64,000 nucleotides of DNA from Chitinophagaceae bacterium (GCA_019638615.1 JAHBTL010000002.1:1-64000); one strand, 5' to 3'; shown: positions 17,246 through 26,396, counted from the stretch's first letter. The notes: generated from the sequence alone by a model not told the origin. A program made the numbers and translations.

Positions 17246-17398
17246 ATCCGGAACACTTCATTCTCCGCAACATCCTGCCTGTTGTTGGTCGTGTGCCTGC
17301 AGGCGCTGATAAAAATGTATTCAGCTTGTTTCCAGAAAATACTTACGGGGAGCTACCATTGTGAACGATGTTGCCCGCTGTATCTTTTTCGCTTATCA

Positions 17399-17956
17399 CT
17401 AATTGTGTTCCAGTTCAGATAATTCCATGCAAAAATTATCATACAGCGTTCTTCTTAACCGGAACAGCCCGTATAATATTATAATTTGAAGCAATGCTAC
17501 CGTGCCATACAGCATCACCGGCATAAACATACCCGGCGGAAATTTCCGGATCGGTAATTTTAAATCGCTGCTAAGTTTTATCAACCCTTTTATATCGCTT
17601 ATTACATAGGCAAAGTGAAACGAAAGAAGGAAAAAATTAATAATAAAAAGCCAGTTAAATATCGCCTTTTGCCTGCCGGCCACAGGAATATCGGGATAAT
17701 TTTTTTGCAACAATTGCATGGCAAATATCGCCAGCCATACTGCCAGTACAAAGCTTATAAGCTGAACACATATGCTGGCATGAGCGTCTGGAAACAAATA
17801 AATGGCAAACCGCACACATAAAAAGCCGCTGATTGTAATTTGTGCCAGGCAGGCAATGCGAAGTATGGTAAAAACAGGAGGCACTAGCAGATATTTTAAG
17901 ATAAAATAAAACAGGCAATGACCGGTGTTTAAAATTACAAGGATGCTTCTTATCAA
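17399..17956 (-). CDS. Hypothetical membrane protein with four or five membrane segments
   Basis: A 185-aa integral membrane protein I do not recognise. Hydrophobic stretches lie at about 10-30, 35-53, 62-83, 103-123 and 146-168, with a basic segment (FRLRRTLYDN) before the C-terminal ELSELEHN. It overlaps the upstream GH109-like gene by 4 bp (ATGA), so the two are translationally coupled and probably work together, but no function can be assigned. Confidence 0.65.
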   Translation of the reverse strand: MIRSILVILNTGHCLFYFILKYLLVPPVFTILRIACLAQITISGFLCVRFAIYLFPDAHASICVQLISFVLAVWLAIFAMQLLQKNYPDIPVAGRQKAIFNWLFIINFFLLSFHFAYVISDIKGLIKLSSDLKLPIRKFPPGMFMPVMLYGTVALLQIIILYGLFRLRRTLYDNFCMELSELEHN

Positions 17957-19182
17957 TCGAAGCCGGGAATGGCCATATACTCCCCTCCTCTAAGCGCAGA
18001 CTGATGTCCTACAATACCGGGAACAGTATATGCCAGCGCTTCATCAATGTTTACTTCGGGGGTACGGTCTTTTACTATAGCATCAATGAATTCATATGTA
18101 ATAAAAGTATGCGAGCCCTCATGACCGCTATCATGTCTCATTGTTTCGGGAAGCATATCTGTTTCCCACCACGCGGGAACCTTATACACTTCCGCAACAT
18201 TACGGGCATGCGTAAAGCCTGCATCGTCCTTACCCAAACCAATGCCCGATGTAATGATTGTAAAATCTTTGCTTCTGCCATCAGGATAAAAAAAGCTCAT
18301 CTGGTCTCCGCGCCACTCACCGCGTTCAGCTTCTATCAAAGCTCCTTTCCAGTTCACTTCAACCCTGAAAGGAATATTCTGATTGGTCTGGAAAAAAGCT
18401 GTTTCATTCCAGAAAGGATTTTGATAAGGATTGTTTTTCAATAGTGCGCTGTTATCACCCCATCCCGTAGCACTTACATGCGTGAGCCGTGCACCGGTAA
18501 CAGATACCAGGAATGCAGTACAATGCGTAGGATACAGCAGGGGCGGGAAGCCATGCCGCCAGGTGGGTTTTCTTTCTTCAAAAAAAAGCACTTCCAGCCC
18601 GGGATGATTGTACTCTGCTGCCACGCTGAAAATATTTCCAAATTTCCCCTCTTTAAAGAATTTACGCGCCGTAATAGCGCCCTGGCGATACACGCTGGTT
18701 TCCGCCATCATATACTTTAAGCCGGTTTGTCGCACAGCATTGCGAAGATCATTACATTCCTCCAGCGTTAATGCTGCAGGAACAGCACATAAAACATGTT
18801 TTCCCGCTTTAAGGCATTCAATGGTATGCCGAACATGATCCGGCGCCGGTGTTGCCAGGAAAACCGCTTCCACATTTTTGTCCTTTAACAATGCTGTTAA
18901 GGAAGGATAGCTTTTATTGCACCGGTAAGTTTCCATCAGGTTTTTACGGCGATCTTCACGCAGATCGCTTACCGCTTCCACAATGCAATCGGGATGTTCA
19001 TGAAAATAAAAACTCAATCCAAACCTTCCCCCTACCACCCCTATCCGTACTTTTCTAGATGAAGTGCCAGGAGCCGCAAATAAAAACCGGGAAGCCATCA
19101 TAGCTGCCGCACCCAGGCCTGCCGTTTGGATAAATTTGCGCCGGCCTGAAACGAAAGGATCATTGCTGATTGTATCACTCAT
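17953..19182 (-). CDS. Tat-exported Gfo/Idh/MocA-fold protein, GH109-like (NAD-dependent glycosidase type)
   Basis: A 409-aa protein with a Tat-type leader (GRRKFIQTAGLGAAAMMASR) and a Rossmann fold (VRIGVVGGRFG). The usual Gfo/Idh/MocA catalytic E-K-P motif is absent: the sequence reads CAVPAALTLEEC (residues 132-143), the V-P-A form known from GH109. Other GH109-type positions are also present: Glu161 in AETSVY, Tyr191 and His193 in EYNHPG, and Tyr217 with His220 in YPTH. GH109 enzymes cleave GalNAc-type bonds by NAD-dependent oxidation-elimination; export with bound cofactor explains the Tat signal. I infer a glycosidase rather than a soluble dehydrogenase. The substrate is open. Confidence 0.7.
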   Translation of the reverse strand: MSDTISNDPFVSGRRKFIQTAGLGAAAMMASRFLFAAPGTSSRKVRIGVVGGRFGLSFYFHEHPDCIVEAVSDLREDRRKNLMETYRCNKSYPSLTALLKDKNVEAVFLATPAPDHVRHTIECLKAGKHVLCAVPAALTLEECNDLRNAVRQTGLKYMMAETSVYRQGAITARKFFKEGKFGNIFSVAAEYNHPGLEVLFFEERKPTWRHGFPPLLYPTHCTAFLVSVTGARLTHVSATGWGDNSALLKNNPYQNPFWNETAFFQTNQNIPFRVEVNWKGALIEAERGEWRGDQMSFFYPDGRSKDFTIITSGIGLGKDDAGFTHARNVAEVYKVPAWWETDMLPETMRHDSGHEGSHTFITYEFIDAIVKDRTPEVNIDEALAYTVPGIVGHQSALRGGEYMAIPGFD

Positions 19183-19284
19183 TATACTCCAAGGTAGGAA
19201 ATTCCAGGCAAACCGCTTAAACAGACATGAGCCCGTAAATTATACACCATGTTGATATAAAGAAAGGTACAACCATTTTAATGA

Positions 19285-19752
19285 TTACATCTTTGATTTA
19301 GTAAGTCCCAGGAACGCTGCAATAGCCAGAATAATCAAAAAAGATAACCGCACAAGGCTTAATATCTCCCATTGCTTTGCCCGCTTTGTTAAGGAATCAT
19401 CAATGTGTTCTGAATATGGAGTGCCGGTTATGGCAATGAGCTCAGGAACGAAATAAGCAAATGTGATGATCAATACGATTACATAACCAACAGATGTGAT
19501 AAGAAGATAAACTTTGCTGCCGGTTTTCCTGAACAGAATGATAGCAGCAGCCAGCAACAGTAAAGTAACAGGATGGATGGCTATCCAGAAAGGTGTAGGA
19601 TTTAACCCGTATTTTCCCTGGAACATACTCAGGGAGGCAGGCGGAGCAGCGCTCCATCGGGGCACTACAGCAATATGCTCATAAATGGCCGCCCCCACCA
19701 CAACTGCGAAAGAAAGACAGGCAAATACGTAAAGAATGTTTTTGAAGTTCAT
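19285..19752 (-). CDS. Small membrane protein, DUF1772-like
   Basis: A 155-aa protein with four predicted membrane segments (about 5-24, 57-75, 82-104, 132-150). The first extracytoplasmic loop contains VAVVPRW-like and PPASLSMFQGKYGLN text that is typical of the DUF1772/anthrone-oxygenase-like group. No catalytic role is known for the bacterial members. It stands alone, 102 bp downstream in sequence from the GH109-like gene's start and on the same strand as the cupin gene. Confidence 0.6.
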   Translation of the reverse strand: MNFKNILYVFACLSFAVVVGAAIYEHIAVVPRWSAAPPASLSMFQGKYGLNPTPFWIAIHPVTLLLLAAAIILFRKTGSKVYLLITSVGYVIVLIITFAYFVPELIAITGTPYSEHIDDSLTKRAKQWEILSLVRLSFLIILAIAAFLGLTKSKM

Positions 19753-19837
19753 AAATGAAATGATTGATTGTTTTAAGAATAATTGATTGGATGTCTATAG
19801 AATAATAATAATGCTGCGGATGCAGAAGTGTGCCGCT

Positions 19838-20518
19838 TTATAATTTCTCCTTTACAAAAGGATCATATTTTTTATAATAGCTTTTGTATCCGAAAAGCCG
19901 CAACGCCGGGGCCATAACAAAGCCTATAGCTTTCTGGATAAACACCGGCGGGCCATCTGCCACATAAGAATCAAAACCGCTGGTCTGGAACATAGCCATC
20001 CTGAAAGCTATACCCGGTTCCTTTTCAAACCCGGGGTGGTTGTCCATTATACCATACACCTGCATAAGGTTAAAGGCAAATTTTTCAGGAAAGGCAATGG
20101 CGCTTTTGGTATGTATAGTATCCGCAGTTTCATTGTAAGGCTTGTGTGGGGTACCTTTAGGAATATGCAATACATCGCCCGGGCGGATTTTCTTTATTTC
20201 TCCGTTCACCCATAATGTCAGTTCTCCATTCTCTACTTCAAAAGTTTCGTCAAAATCTGTATGAATATGCCTGGGAGGACCTCCGGCAAAGGGCCCTATC
20301 TCCGACTGGCAGTATACAAAGCCATTCTCCTGCTTCAAAACAATTTGACGGACACCCTCGGCTTTGCTATAAAATTCCTGTCCGGGTTTGAACCATGTAG
20401 AAACAACCGGTTTCTTCTCGGGAAATACAACCCGGTGCAATAAATGACCAATGACTAAATAAGAAACGATAAAAATGAGTAAAAACATAGCTGCCTTTTT
20501 TAAGATTTTAGTTTGCAT
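19838..20518 (-). CDS. Membrane-anchored cupin-domain protein
   Basis: A 226-aa protein. It has an N-terminal membrane segment (residues 9-29) and then a cupin core (about 60-140): GGPPRHIHTDFDETFEVENGELTLWVNGE gives motif 1 with the metal-binding HIHxxxxE pattern, and PGDVLHIPKGTPHKPYN gives motif 2 with its His. The cupin therefore probably faces the periplasm and binds a metal. The C-terminal 80 residues are not recognised. The enzymatic or binding role is unknown. Confidence 0.7.
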   Translation of the reverse strand: MQTKILKKAAMFLLIFIVSYLVIGHLLHRVVFPEKKPVVSTWFKPGQEFYSKAEGVRQIVLKQENGFVYCQSEIGPFAGGPPRHIHTDFDETFEVENGELTLWVNGEIKKIRPGDVLHIPKGTPHKPYNETADTIHTKSAIAFPEKFAFNLMQVYGIMDNHPGFEKEPGIAFRMAMFQTSGFDSYVADGPPVFIQKAIGFVMAPALRLFGYKSYYKKYDPFVKEKL

Positions 20519-20594
20519 AATTTCTTTTATTAAATTAAAAATGTGGTAAGACGATTGACATGTAGTGTTATGTTAAGGCTATTATGTTGCATAC

Positions 20595-20672
20595 ATTCGT
20601 GAGAAGTGAAACGTAAGACCTGAAATTCTCACATTTACCGCCTGCCGGTGGCAAGTCTGACTTTTCACGAAT
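20595..20672. repeat. Inverted repeat forming a long stem-loop
   Basis: ATTCGTGAGAAGT (20595-20607) is nearly the reverse complement of ACTTTTCACGAAT (20660-20672), 11 of 13 positions pairing. The 52-bp interior contains GCCTGCCGG-type GC-rich bases. No target duplication is visible. It could be a REP-type element or part of the leader of an unseen transcript. Confidence 0.45.
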
Positions 20673-20917
20673 AACTTAACAGTGACAATGAAGCAGGCGA
20701 GGAAAAGAAAAATTTGTTTTAACATGATTCAGCATTTTGATAAATGCGGGTGCAAATTAGACAGGGCTATACCCGCTGGGAATGTGGTATGCGATGAAAC
20801 GGAGAAATAAGCGAACGAAGTTTAGATAGGGTTGAATAAAGAGTATTCTATTATGAAAAAAAGAAGATTCTGAAAAATAAACTCATTATTTAACCTGGCA
20901 AAATAATGTACAATTTT
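20673..20917. other. Gene-free stretch
   Basis: No ORF with credible coding character and no clear structure is seen between the inverted repeat at 20595-20672 and the MITE-like element. The stretch is AT-rich toward the right end. Confidence 0.5.
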
Positions 20918-20926
20918 GTGTAAATA

Positions 20927-21039
20927 GGGCGCATTTCAATTTTTCGCTTCTGCGCGACTTTCCGGTCGGTGAGACACCGACCAGTAGCGGTTCTACGGGC
21001 GGGTGTCACCACCCGCCTGCGGAAAATTGAAATACGCCC
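20927..21039. mobile_element. MITE-like element, 113 bp, with 17-bp terminal inverted repeats and 9-bp target duplication
   Basis: The left end GGGCGCATTTCAATTTT (20927-20943) and the right end AAAATTGAAATACGCCC (21023-21039) are reverse complements with one mismatch. The element is flanked by a direct repeat GTGTAAATA at 20918-20926 and 21040-21048, the expected footprint of transposition. The interior holds two perfect hairpins: GGTCGGTG/CACCGACC around AGA, and GGCGGGTG/CACCCGCC. There is no ORF, so movement would need a transposase in trans. The interior hairpins are shared with other intergenic repeats in this window. Confidence 0.75.
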
Positions 21040-21126
21040 GTGTAAATAGTAGTTAATTTGAGTTTTTCGTATATTTTGTTTGTTTTGTTTATTTCGTTTA
21101 CTATTTTTACATAAACTAAACCAGAT

Positions 21127-21567
21127 ATGGAAACTATGGTAAGTGCACACGACCGGCAAATAGCACGGACATCTCTAAGCGCAATCAAAGCGAAAGCCCG
21201 GCAATTAATAAGAAAGAAAAACAGGGGAGTCAATATTAAAATCAACGATGCTGATATTACCATTCCTCAAACAGCCTTTTCTCTTTTGTCTGATATTCTC
21301 TCGAATATGGCAGACGGCAAACCCGTGTCTGTTATTCCCATTGAAACGGAAATCACCACGCAACAGGCTGCAAACCTGTTGCATGTATCACGTCCTTTCA
21401 TAGTTAAGCTATTGGAAACGGGAGTAATCCCCTTTTTTAAAGTTGGAAGACACAGGCGTATTTTATTAAAAGATATACGGGCTTATGAAGAAAGACAACA
21501 ACAAACCAGGAAAAAACAACTGGCATTCCTCGCCAAACAGGCGCAAAAATTAAACATGGGCTATTAA
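21127..21567 (+). CDS. Excisionase-type helix-turn-helix antitoxin of a PIN-domain module
   Basis: A 146-aa protein. The C-terminal half is a MerR/excisionase-like DNA-binding domain (EITTQQAANLLHVSRPFIVKLLETGVIPFFKVGRHRRILLKDI) followed by a charged helix (AYEERQQQTRKKQLAFL). It is followed 6 bp later by a PIN-domain gene, the standard order of this antitoxin-toxin family, where the first protein represses the operon and neutralises the nuclease. The antitoxin reading frame is intact. A MITE lies about 90 bp upstream and may have altered its promoter. Confidence 0.8.
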   Translation: METMVSAHDRQIARTSLSAIKAKARQLIRKKNRGVNIKINDADITIPQTAFSLLSDILSNMADGKPVSVIPIETEITTQQAANLLHVSRPFIVKLLETGVIPFFKVGRHRRILLKDIRAYEERQQQTRKKQLAFLAKQAQKLNMGY

Positions 21568-21572
21568 ATTGA

Positions 21573-22128
21573 ATGAAACTGCAACCTATAACAGCATTGC
21601 TTGATGCCAATACACTTTATCCTGCTCCTGTAAGAGACATACTGCTGCACCTTGCAGATATTGGGCTGTTTGCTCCAAAATGGACAGAGCAGATACACGA
21701 TGAATGGATACAAAATCTTTTAACTAACCGTCCCGACCTCAACCTTAAAAATTTAAATGCTACCAGGCAGGCTATGAATCTTGCTTTCCCGCGCTGATGT
21801 AAAGGAATATCATTCTCTTATCAATAATCTTCGTTTGCCCGATGATGATGACCGCCATATACTTGCCGCTGCCATACAAGGCAAAGCAAATCTTCTTGTT
21901 ACTTTCAATATCAAACACTTCCCTCAAACATATGTAAGCTCTTTTTCTATCGGGGTTATCAATCCCGATGACTTTATTGCCAATCTCTTTAATCAAAATA
22001 AAGCAGCCGTTTTACAAGCATTCAATAATCAGGTTGCCAATCTCAGGAACCCGCCTATGGCCAAGGAAGACATAGTGAATATCCTGGACAAATGCGGGTT
22101 AAAGAAATCCGCCAAACTTTTTAGATAA
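21573..22128 (+). pseudogene. PIN-domain toxin (VapC-like), frameshifted
   Basis: The first frame (21573-21797) gives LLDANTLYPAPVRDILLHL and TEQIHDEWIQNLLTNRPDL, the usual N-terminal half of the family, and ends ..AMNLAFPR at a TGA. The second frame, +1 relative, continues RADVKEYHSLINNLRLPDDDDRHILAAAI and VTFNIKHFP, which carry the remaining PIN acidic residues, to 22128. The two halves join naturally near 21786-21797, so one base has been gained or two lost. Neither half alone holds all PIN metal ligands. A sequencing error is possible; otherwise the toxin is dead. Confidence 0.75.
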
Positions 22129-22250
22129 TGACCTATTATTCTTAATTCCCTTTACCGGTCGCTTCATGCAACATTCTCTCCGTTTGATAACAGCCATGCT
22201 TTTTTCCGCTTCCTGTCATTTTCATATTTGCAGCAGAAAAACAAATACAC

Positions 22251-23534
22251 ATGAACGAGAAAATTTTTATACTCCTGTTAGCAACCTGCCCGGTGATGGT
22301 ACAGGCACAGGCAGATGGATGGCTGAATAAAGTCAACAGTAAAATTAAAGCCAAAGCAACCGCCCGTACTGAACGAAAAATTGACCAGGCTATCGATAAC
22401 ACACTTGATATAACAGAAGGGAAAAAACAACCTGCTAAAAAAAGTGAAACCGTACAGGGAAGTATAAGTGACACATCCGTTACCGGGAAAAAATTATATG
22501 TGAAGTATGACTTTATTCCAGGTGAAGAAGTGATCTACAGCAATGATTTTTCGACGGACAACATGGGCGAGCTGCCCACCGGCTGGAACAGCAATGGCAC
22601 AGGAGCCGTAGTAACGTTGGATGCATTTGGTGGCAACTGGATGCAACTGTATCAAAACACAGCCTATCTCACCGACAATACTGCATCCTTTACGGAGAAT
22701 TGCACAGTTGAATTTGACCTCGTGCTGCACCGCACCAACCCGAAGGCGCCATTCCCTGAATTAACCTGGGGTATATTATCCTCCGGGAGCTTATTGCCTG
22801 GCGATAATGCGTTGTTGAAAAACTATACGACCACATTTGCTACCGAAATGAATATCCAGCCCTCTGAAAACAGCAATGCCTCCGTTCACCTGCAAACATT
22901 TGCTAACGGGGCAGCATATATAAAAACCGATATTAAAAAGCCGGTTGCCAGGGTACAGGCATTTAATGAAATCATTCATGTAGCCATGCAGGTACAAAAA
23001 GAAAGGCTTCGCATCTGGTTCAATGAAGAGAAGCTGTATGATTTGCCAAAGGCAATTGTTGCCGGAGCAAACATCAACCAGCTCTATTTTATCGTGAAAA
23101 GATATGGCGGGCCGGAAGAAGAAGTAGGATATGCCATCAGCAATATTAAAATCGCAAAGGGCCTGCCGGATACAAGGCATAAGCTGGTTGAAGAAGGAAG
23201 GTTTTCCACTACCGGCATTCGATTCAATGTTAACTCATCTGTGCTGTTGCCGGAGAGTAACGGTGTATTGCGCGAAATAGCAGCCGTTCTTACCAAAAAC
23301 CCGGAGCTGAAAATAAATATTCTCGGGCATACGGATAGCGATGGAGATGAAATTGCTAACCTCGGGCTGTCAGAGCAAAGAGCCGGGTCGGTGAAGCAGG
23401 CCCTTATGAGCGATTATAGTATTGATGCTGCGAGGATACAAACCGAAGGAGCCGGTGAGCAAAAGCCTGTAAGCGATAACAATACCAAAGAAGGCAGGGC
23501 CAATAACCGGAGGGTTGAATTTGTAAAACTTTAA
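22251..23534 (+). CDS. OmpA family cell-envelope protein
   Basis: A 427-aa protein with a signal peptide (residues 1-20, ending MVQAQA). A middle region of about 200 residues reads like a jelly-roll or LamG-type sheet (YSNDFSTDNMGELPTGW, CTVEFDLVLHRTNP). The C-terminal ~110 residues are a clear OmpA domain (IRFNVNSSVLLPESNGVLREIAAVL, ILGHTDSDGDEIANLGLSEQRAGSV, ENRRVEF-type end), which binds peptidoglycan. It therefore tethers an extracytoplasmic domain to the cell wall. The gene after it is on the same strand 44 bp on. Confidence 0.85.
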   Translation: MNEKIFILLLATCPVMVQAQADGWLNKVNSKIKAKATARTERKIDQAIDNTLDITEGKKQPAKKSETVQGSISDTSVTGKKLYVKYDFIPGEEVIYSNDFSTDNMGELPTGWNSNGTGAVVTLDAFGGNWMQLYQNTAYLTDNTASFTENCTVEFDLVLHRTNPKAPFPELTWGILSSGSLLPGDNALLKNYTTTFATEMNIQPSENSNASVHLQTFANGAAYIKTDIKKPVARVQAFNEIIHVAMQVQKERLRIWFNEEKLYDLPKAIVAGANINQLYFIVKRYGGPEEEVGYAISNIKIAKGLPDTRHKLVEEGRFSTTGIRFNVNSSVLLPESNGVLREIAAVLTKNPELKINILGHTDSDGDEIANLGLSEQRAGSVKQALMSDYSIDAARIQTEGAGEQKPVSDNNTKEGRANNRRVEFVKL

Positions 23535-23577
23535 ACACACAATAAATAATTCATTAAACCAATTTAAAAATTCACAT

Positions 23578-24426
23578 ATGACACATCAGGTAACACAACA
23601 ACGCATTCTTTTTATCAGAACCTTTATCGCAATAATAACAGCAGGCTTTCTATCGCTCCTTCTGGTTTCATTTACCGTACATAAAAAAATGACGGATGAT
23701 TTTTTAAAGCAGTTGGGTATCAGCAAAGCCGATGCAAACAGTAAAATCAGCAGCAGCCTGCTGGATGGTTATGTGGATGCTTATGGTGTAAAAAATATTA
23801 AAAATATTGCCCTGGGAAACCGGGCAAATATTACCAACAGCCTGCTGGTATATACCAAACAATATGTAAGCAGCGCCGGCTTTATTAAAGAATACAATGC
23901 ATTGCGTGAACAGAAGAAACCGGTACTGCCCGTGGTGAAAACGCCTGAAGAATTTCAGCAGGGGATAATTGAAACTGCCAGGCAAAGTATGCTGGATGTA
24001 GAGCAAAAACTAAAGAAAGCGGATGCCACCATGAAGCCTGTTTTTGAAAAAACACTGGAATCCATCCGTAAGCAGCTACAGCAGGCAGAAGATCCAAATA
24101 ATAAATCCATTGCGGGCTACAGGCAGGGCTACCCGGTACTGGTGAAAAACAGGGATGATACGTACGCAAAAGAAACAGCAGCCTGGGAAGCAAAATATCC
24201 CGCCCGTCACCAGCAGTTTATAAAGCAACGCCTGTTACGGTTCATGGAAGAAACCAAAGACATCAATTTTGGGGCTGAGCTGTATGAAAAGAAAGGCATA
24301 AGATATTTTACCAACCCCGCTTATGAAAGCAAAAGCATTTACTGGAAGATGGCTTTCCGGGCAGGCAAAGAAGTGGTCGAACCGGCAAGGGCCTTTGTTC
24401 AGGAATGGATGCAATCCATTCAATAA
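23578..24426 (+). CDS. Hypothetical exported or membrane-anchored protein
   Basis: A 282-aa protein with an N-terminal hydrophobic segment (about 10-34) that is either a signal anchor or an uncleaved signal peptide. The rest is soluble and largely helical, rich in Lys, Glu and Gln (EQKLKKADATMKPVFEKTLESIRKQL), with ISKADANSKISSSLLDGY near the start. I do not recognise a domain. It may be co-expressed with the OmpA-like gene 44 bp upstream. Confidence 0.6.
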   Translation: MTHQVTQQRILFIRTFIAIITAGFLSLLLVSFTVHKKMTDDFLKQLGISKADANSKISSSLLDGYVDAYGVKNIKNIALGNRANITNSLLVYTKQYVSSAGFIKEYNALREQKKPVLPVVKTPEEFQQGIIETARQSMLDVEQKLKKADATMKPVFEKTLESIRKQLQQAEDPNNKSIAGYRQGYPVLVKNRDDTYAKETAAWEAKYPARHQQFIKQRLLRFMEETKDINFGAELYEKKGIRYFTNPAYESKSIYWKMAFRAGKEVVEPARAFVQEWMQSIQ

Positions 24427-24529
24427 TGCAACCAGGTTCATACAGCTATTTTTACACTTCATACCATGATTAAGCAGCTTAATGCCAGGGAATATCTGTA
24501 AAAAGTATATTTTCTGCGATATTTGAATC

Positions 24530-25564
24530 ATGCAGCCCGATTCTCAAAACAGAACAACCTTTCTGCTGATGGCAGTGTTACTCCCGCCTACGCTGGTGAT
24601 AATCACTTATTTTATCCTGGGCAACATGTATTTTTCCAGCCTCACAACTTTCGGTTCAGCTTCCGCAGTGGCGTTTCTTATCCTGTTCGGGATATGGATC
24701 TTGCAGGGCAGGCTGGGATGGAAGATGCTGCAGATATACCCTTCGCACCGCGACACGGTGAAGAGGGTGCTGCTCTTTTCCAGCCTGAACCTGCTGATTG
24801 TAATATTGAGCGTTACTTTAATATGCTGGGTGTTCGACCTGCTGAATATACTGGATTACCGGTTTACGGTTAAAACCTGGTTAAGGGGCCTCATGGCAGG
24901 AGCGATATGCACCATAGTTAACCAGGCCGTGTATGAAACCGAGGCTTCTTATCGCCGGATCAAAATCTCGCAGTTGGAGGCGGAGCAGTTGAAAAAAGTG
25001 CAACTGCAAACGCAGTTTGATTCTTTGAAGGAGCAGGTGAACCCGCATTTTTTGTTCAACAGTTTAAATTCCTTATCCTCCCTGATTGCTACCAACCCCA
25101 ACAAAGCCGAAGCGTTTGTGGAAGAAATGAGCCAGGTATACCGGTACCTGCTGCGCAGCAACGAAGAGCAGCTAACTACCCTGCAAAAGGAAATAGATTT
25201 TATTGAATCTTACAATATGTTGCTGCAAACCCGCTTCGGCAGCGGATTTCAGCCGGCATTACAAATAGAGGAAAAGATGAAAGAGTGGCTGCTGCCGCCA
25301 ATGACATTACAGTTACTGATAGAGAACGCAGTAAAGCATAATATTGTTGACCCCGACACCCCGCTGGTGGTGCATCTATATACGCAGGGTGAAAAGCTGG
25401 TGGTGAGCAATAACCTGCAAAAGAAAAACAAAGCAGTGGCTTCAAACAAAGTAGGGTTGAGCAATATTATATCAAAATACAAATTGCTGAACTACCCTGA
25501 AGTGGAAATTAAAGAAACAGCCACTGAATTTATTGTGGTTTTACCATTGATTAAAAACACCTGA
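24530..25564 (+). CDS. LytS-type sensor histidine kinase
   Basis: A 344-aa kinase. Four membrane segments fill residues 10-135, then a short coiled coil (ISQLEAEQLKKVQLQTQFDSLKEQ) leads to the His_kinase signature VNPHFLFNSLNSLSSLI with phospho-acceptor His173. The C-terminal ATPase domain shows LPPMTLQLLIENAVKHNI as the N box. There is no large sensor domain, so the signal is probably seen in the membrane. It is followed 7 bp later by its LytTR response regulator. Confidence 0.92.
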   Translation: MQPDSQNRTTFLLMAVLLPPTLVIITYFILGNMYFSSLTTFGSASAVAFLILFGIWILQGRLGWKMLQIYPSHRDTVKRVLLFSSLNLLIVILSVTLICWVFDLLNILDYRFTVKTWLRGLMAGAICTIVNQAVYETEASYRRIKISQLEAEQLKKVQLQTQFDSLKEQVNPHFLFNSLNSLSSLIATNPNKAEAFVEEMSQVYRYLLRSNEEQLTTLQKEIDFIESYNMLLQTRFGSGFQPALQIEEKMKEWLLPPMTLQLLIENAVKHNIVDPDTPLVVHLYTQGEKLVVSNNLQKKNKAVASNKVGLSNIISKYKLLNYPEVEIKETATEFIVVLPLIKNT

Positions 25565-25571
25565 TAATGCT

Positions 25572-26336
25572 ATGGAAGTATTAATTATTGAAGACGAACA
25601 ACTGGGCGCTGAAAAGCTTGCGCGGCTGCTTACATCTATCGACAGTTCTATAAAAATTGCGGGCAATACACGCAGCATTAAATCTTCGGTAGAATGGTTG
25701 TTGCAGCATAAGCACCCCGATATTATTTTGATGGATATTGAACTGACAGACGGGCAGAGCTTTGAAATATTTAATCATGTCGCTATAAAAAGCATGGTCA
25801 TCTTTACCACTTCTTATGACGAATATGCTTTGCAGGCTTTTAAAGTAAACAGCGTTGATTACCTCTTAAAACCTATTAAGAAAGAAGAGCTGAAAAATGC
25901 GCTTGACAAATACCAGCAGTGGCAGCAAAAGTTCTCGTCCTCTACCCTGAATGTTGAGCAGCTCATCCAGGAACTGAAACAGCAGCAGCCCAAAGCATGG
26001 CGCTCCCGCTTTTTAGTAAAGCAGGGGCAAAAGCTGCTCTCTGTTGAAACCCGCGACATCGCTTATTTTTATGCGGATGGGCGGCTGAGCTATTTTGTTA
26101 CATGGAACAAACAAAAGTATATCGTAGATTATACCATTGAAGATTTAGAGCAGATGCTGGATCCTCAACAATTTTACCGTGTCAACCGGGCTTTCATCCT
26201 GCAGATTAAATCCATTGCACAAATCCACAATTATTTTAACGGAAAGCTGAAGCTGGAATTGCAACCACATATTGATAAGGAAGTTTTAATAAGCCGCGAA
26301 AAAGCTGCGGAGTTTAAAGAATGGATGGGGAAATAA
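25572..26336 (+). CDS. LytTR family response regulator
   Basis: A 254-aa two-domain regulator. The receiver domain (1-120) shows the acidic pair in IIEDEQ, the phosphorylation site Asp55 in LMDIELTDG, and Lys100 in LLKPI. The LytTR DNA-binding domain covers about 145-250 (FLVKQGQKLLSVETRDIAYFYADGRLSYF, FYRVNRAFILQIKSIAQIH). It is expected to be phosphorylated by the kinase 7 bp upstream. The target promoters are unknown; the oppositely oriented lipoprotein gene immediately downstream is not an obvious target. Confidence 0.93.
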   Translation: MEVLIIEDEQLGAEKLARLLTSIDSSIKIAGNTRSIKSSVEWLLQHKHPDIILMDIELTDGQSFEIFNHVAIKSMVIFTTSYDEYALQAFKVNSVDYLLKPIKKEELKNALDKYQQWQQKFSSSTLNVEQLIQELKQQQPKAWRSRFLVKQGQKLLSVETRDIAYFYADGRLSYFVTWNKQKYIVDYTIEDLEQMLDPQQFYRVNRAFILQIKSIAQIHNYFNGKLKLELQPHIDKEVLISREKAAEFKEWMGK

Positions 26337-26396
26337 ATAGTTACTTAAAACCGCATCTTCATGCTTAAGCTGTCTTACTTCCCTGCAGGAATATAG

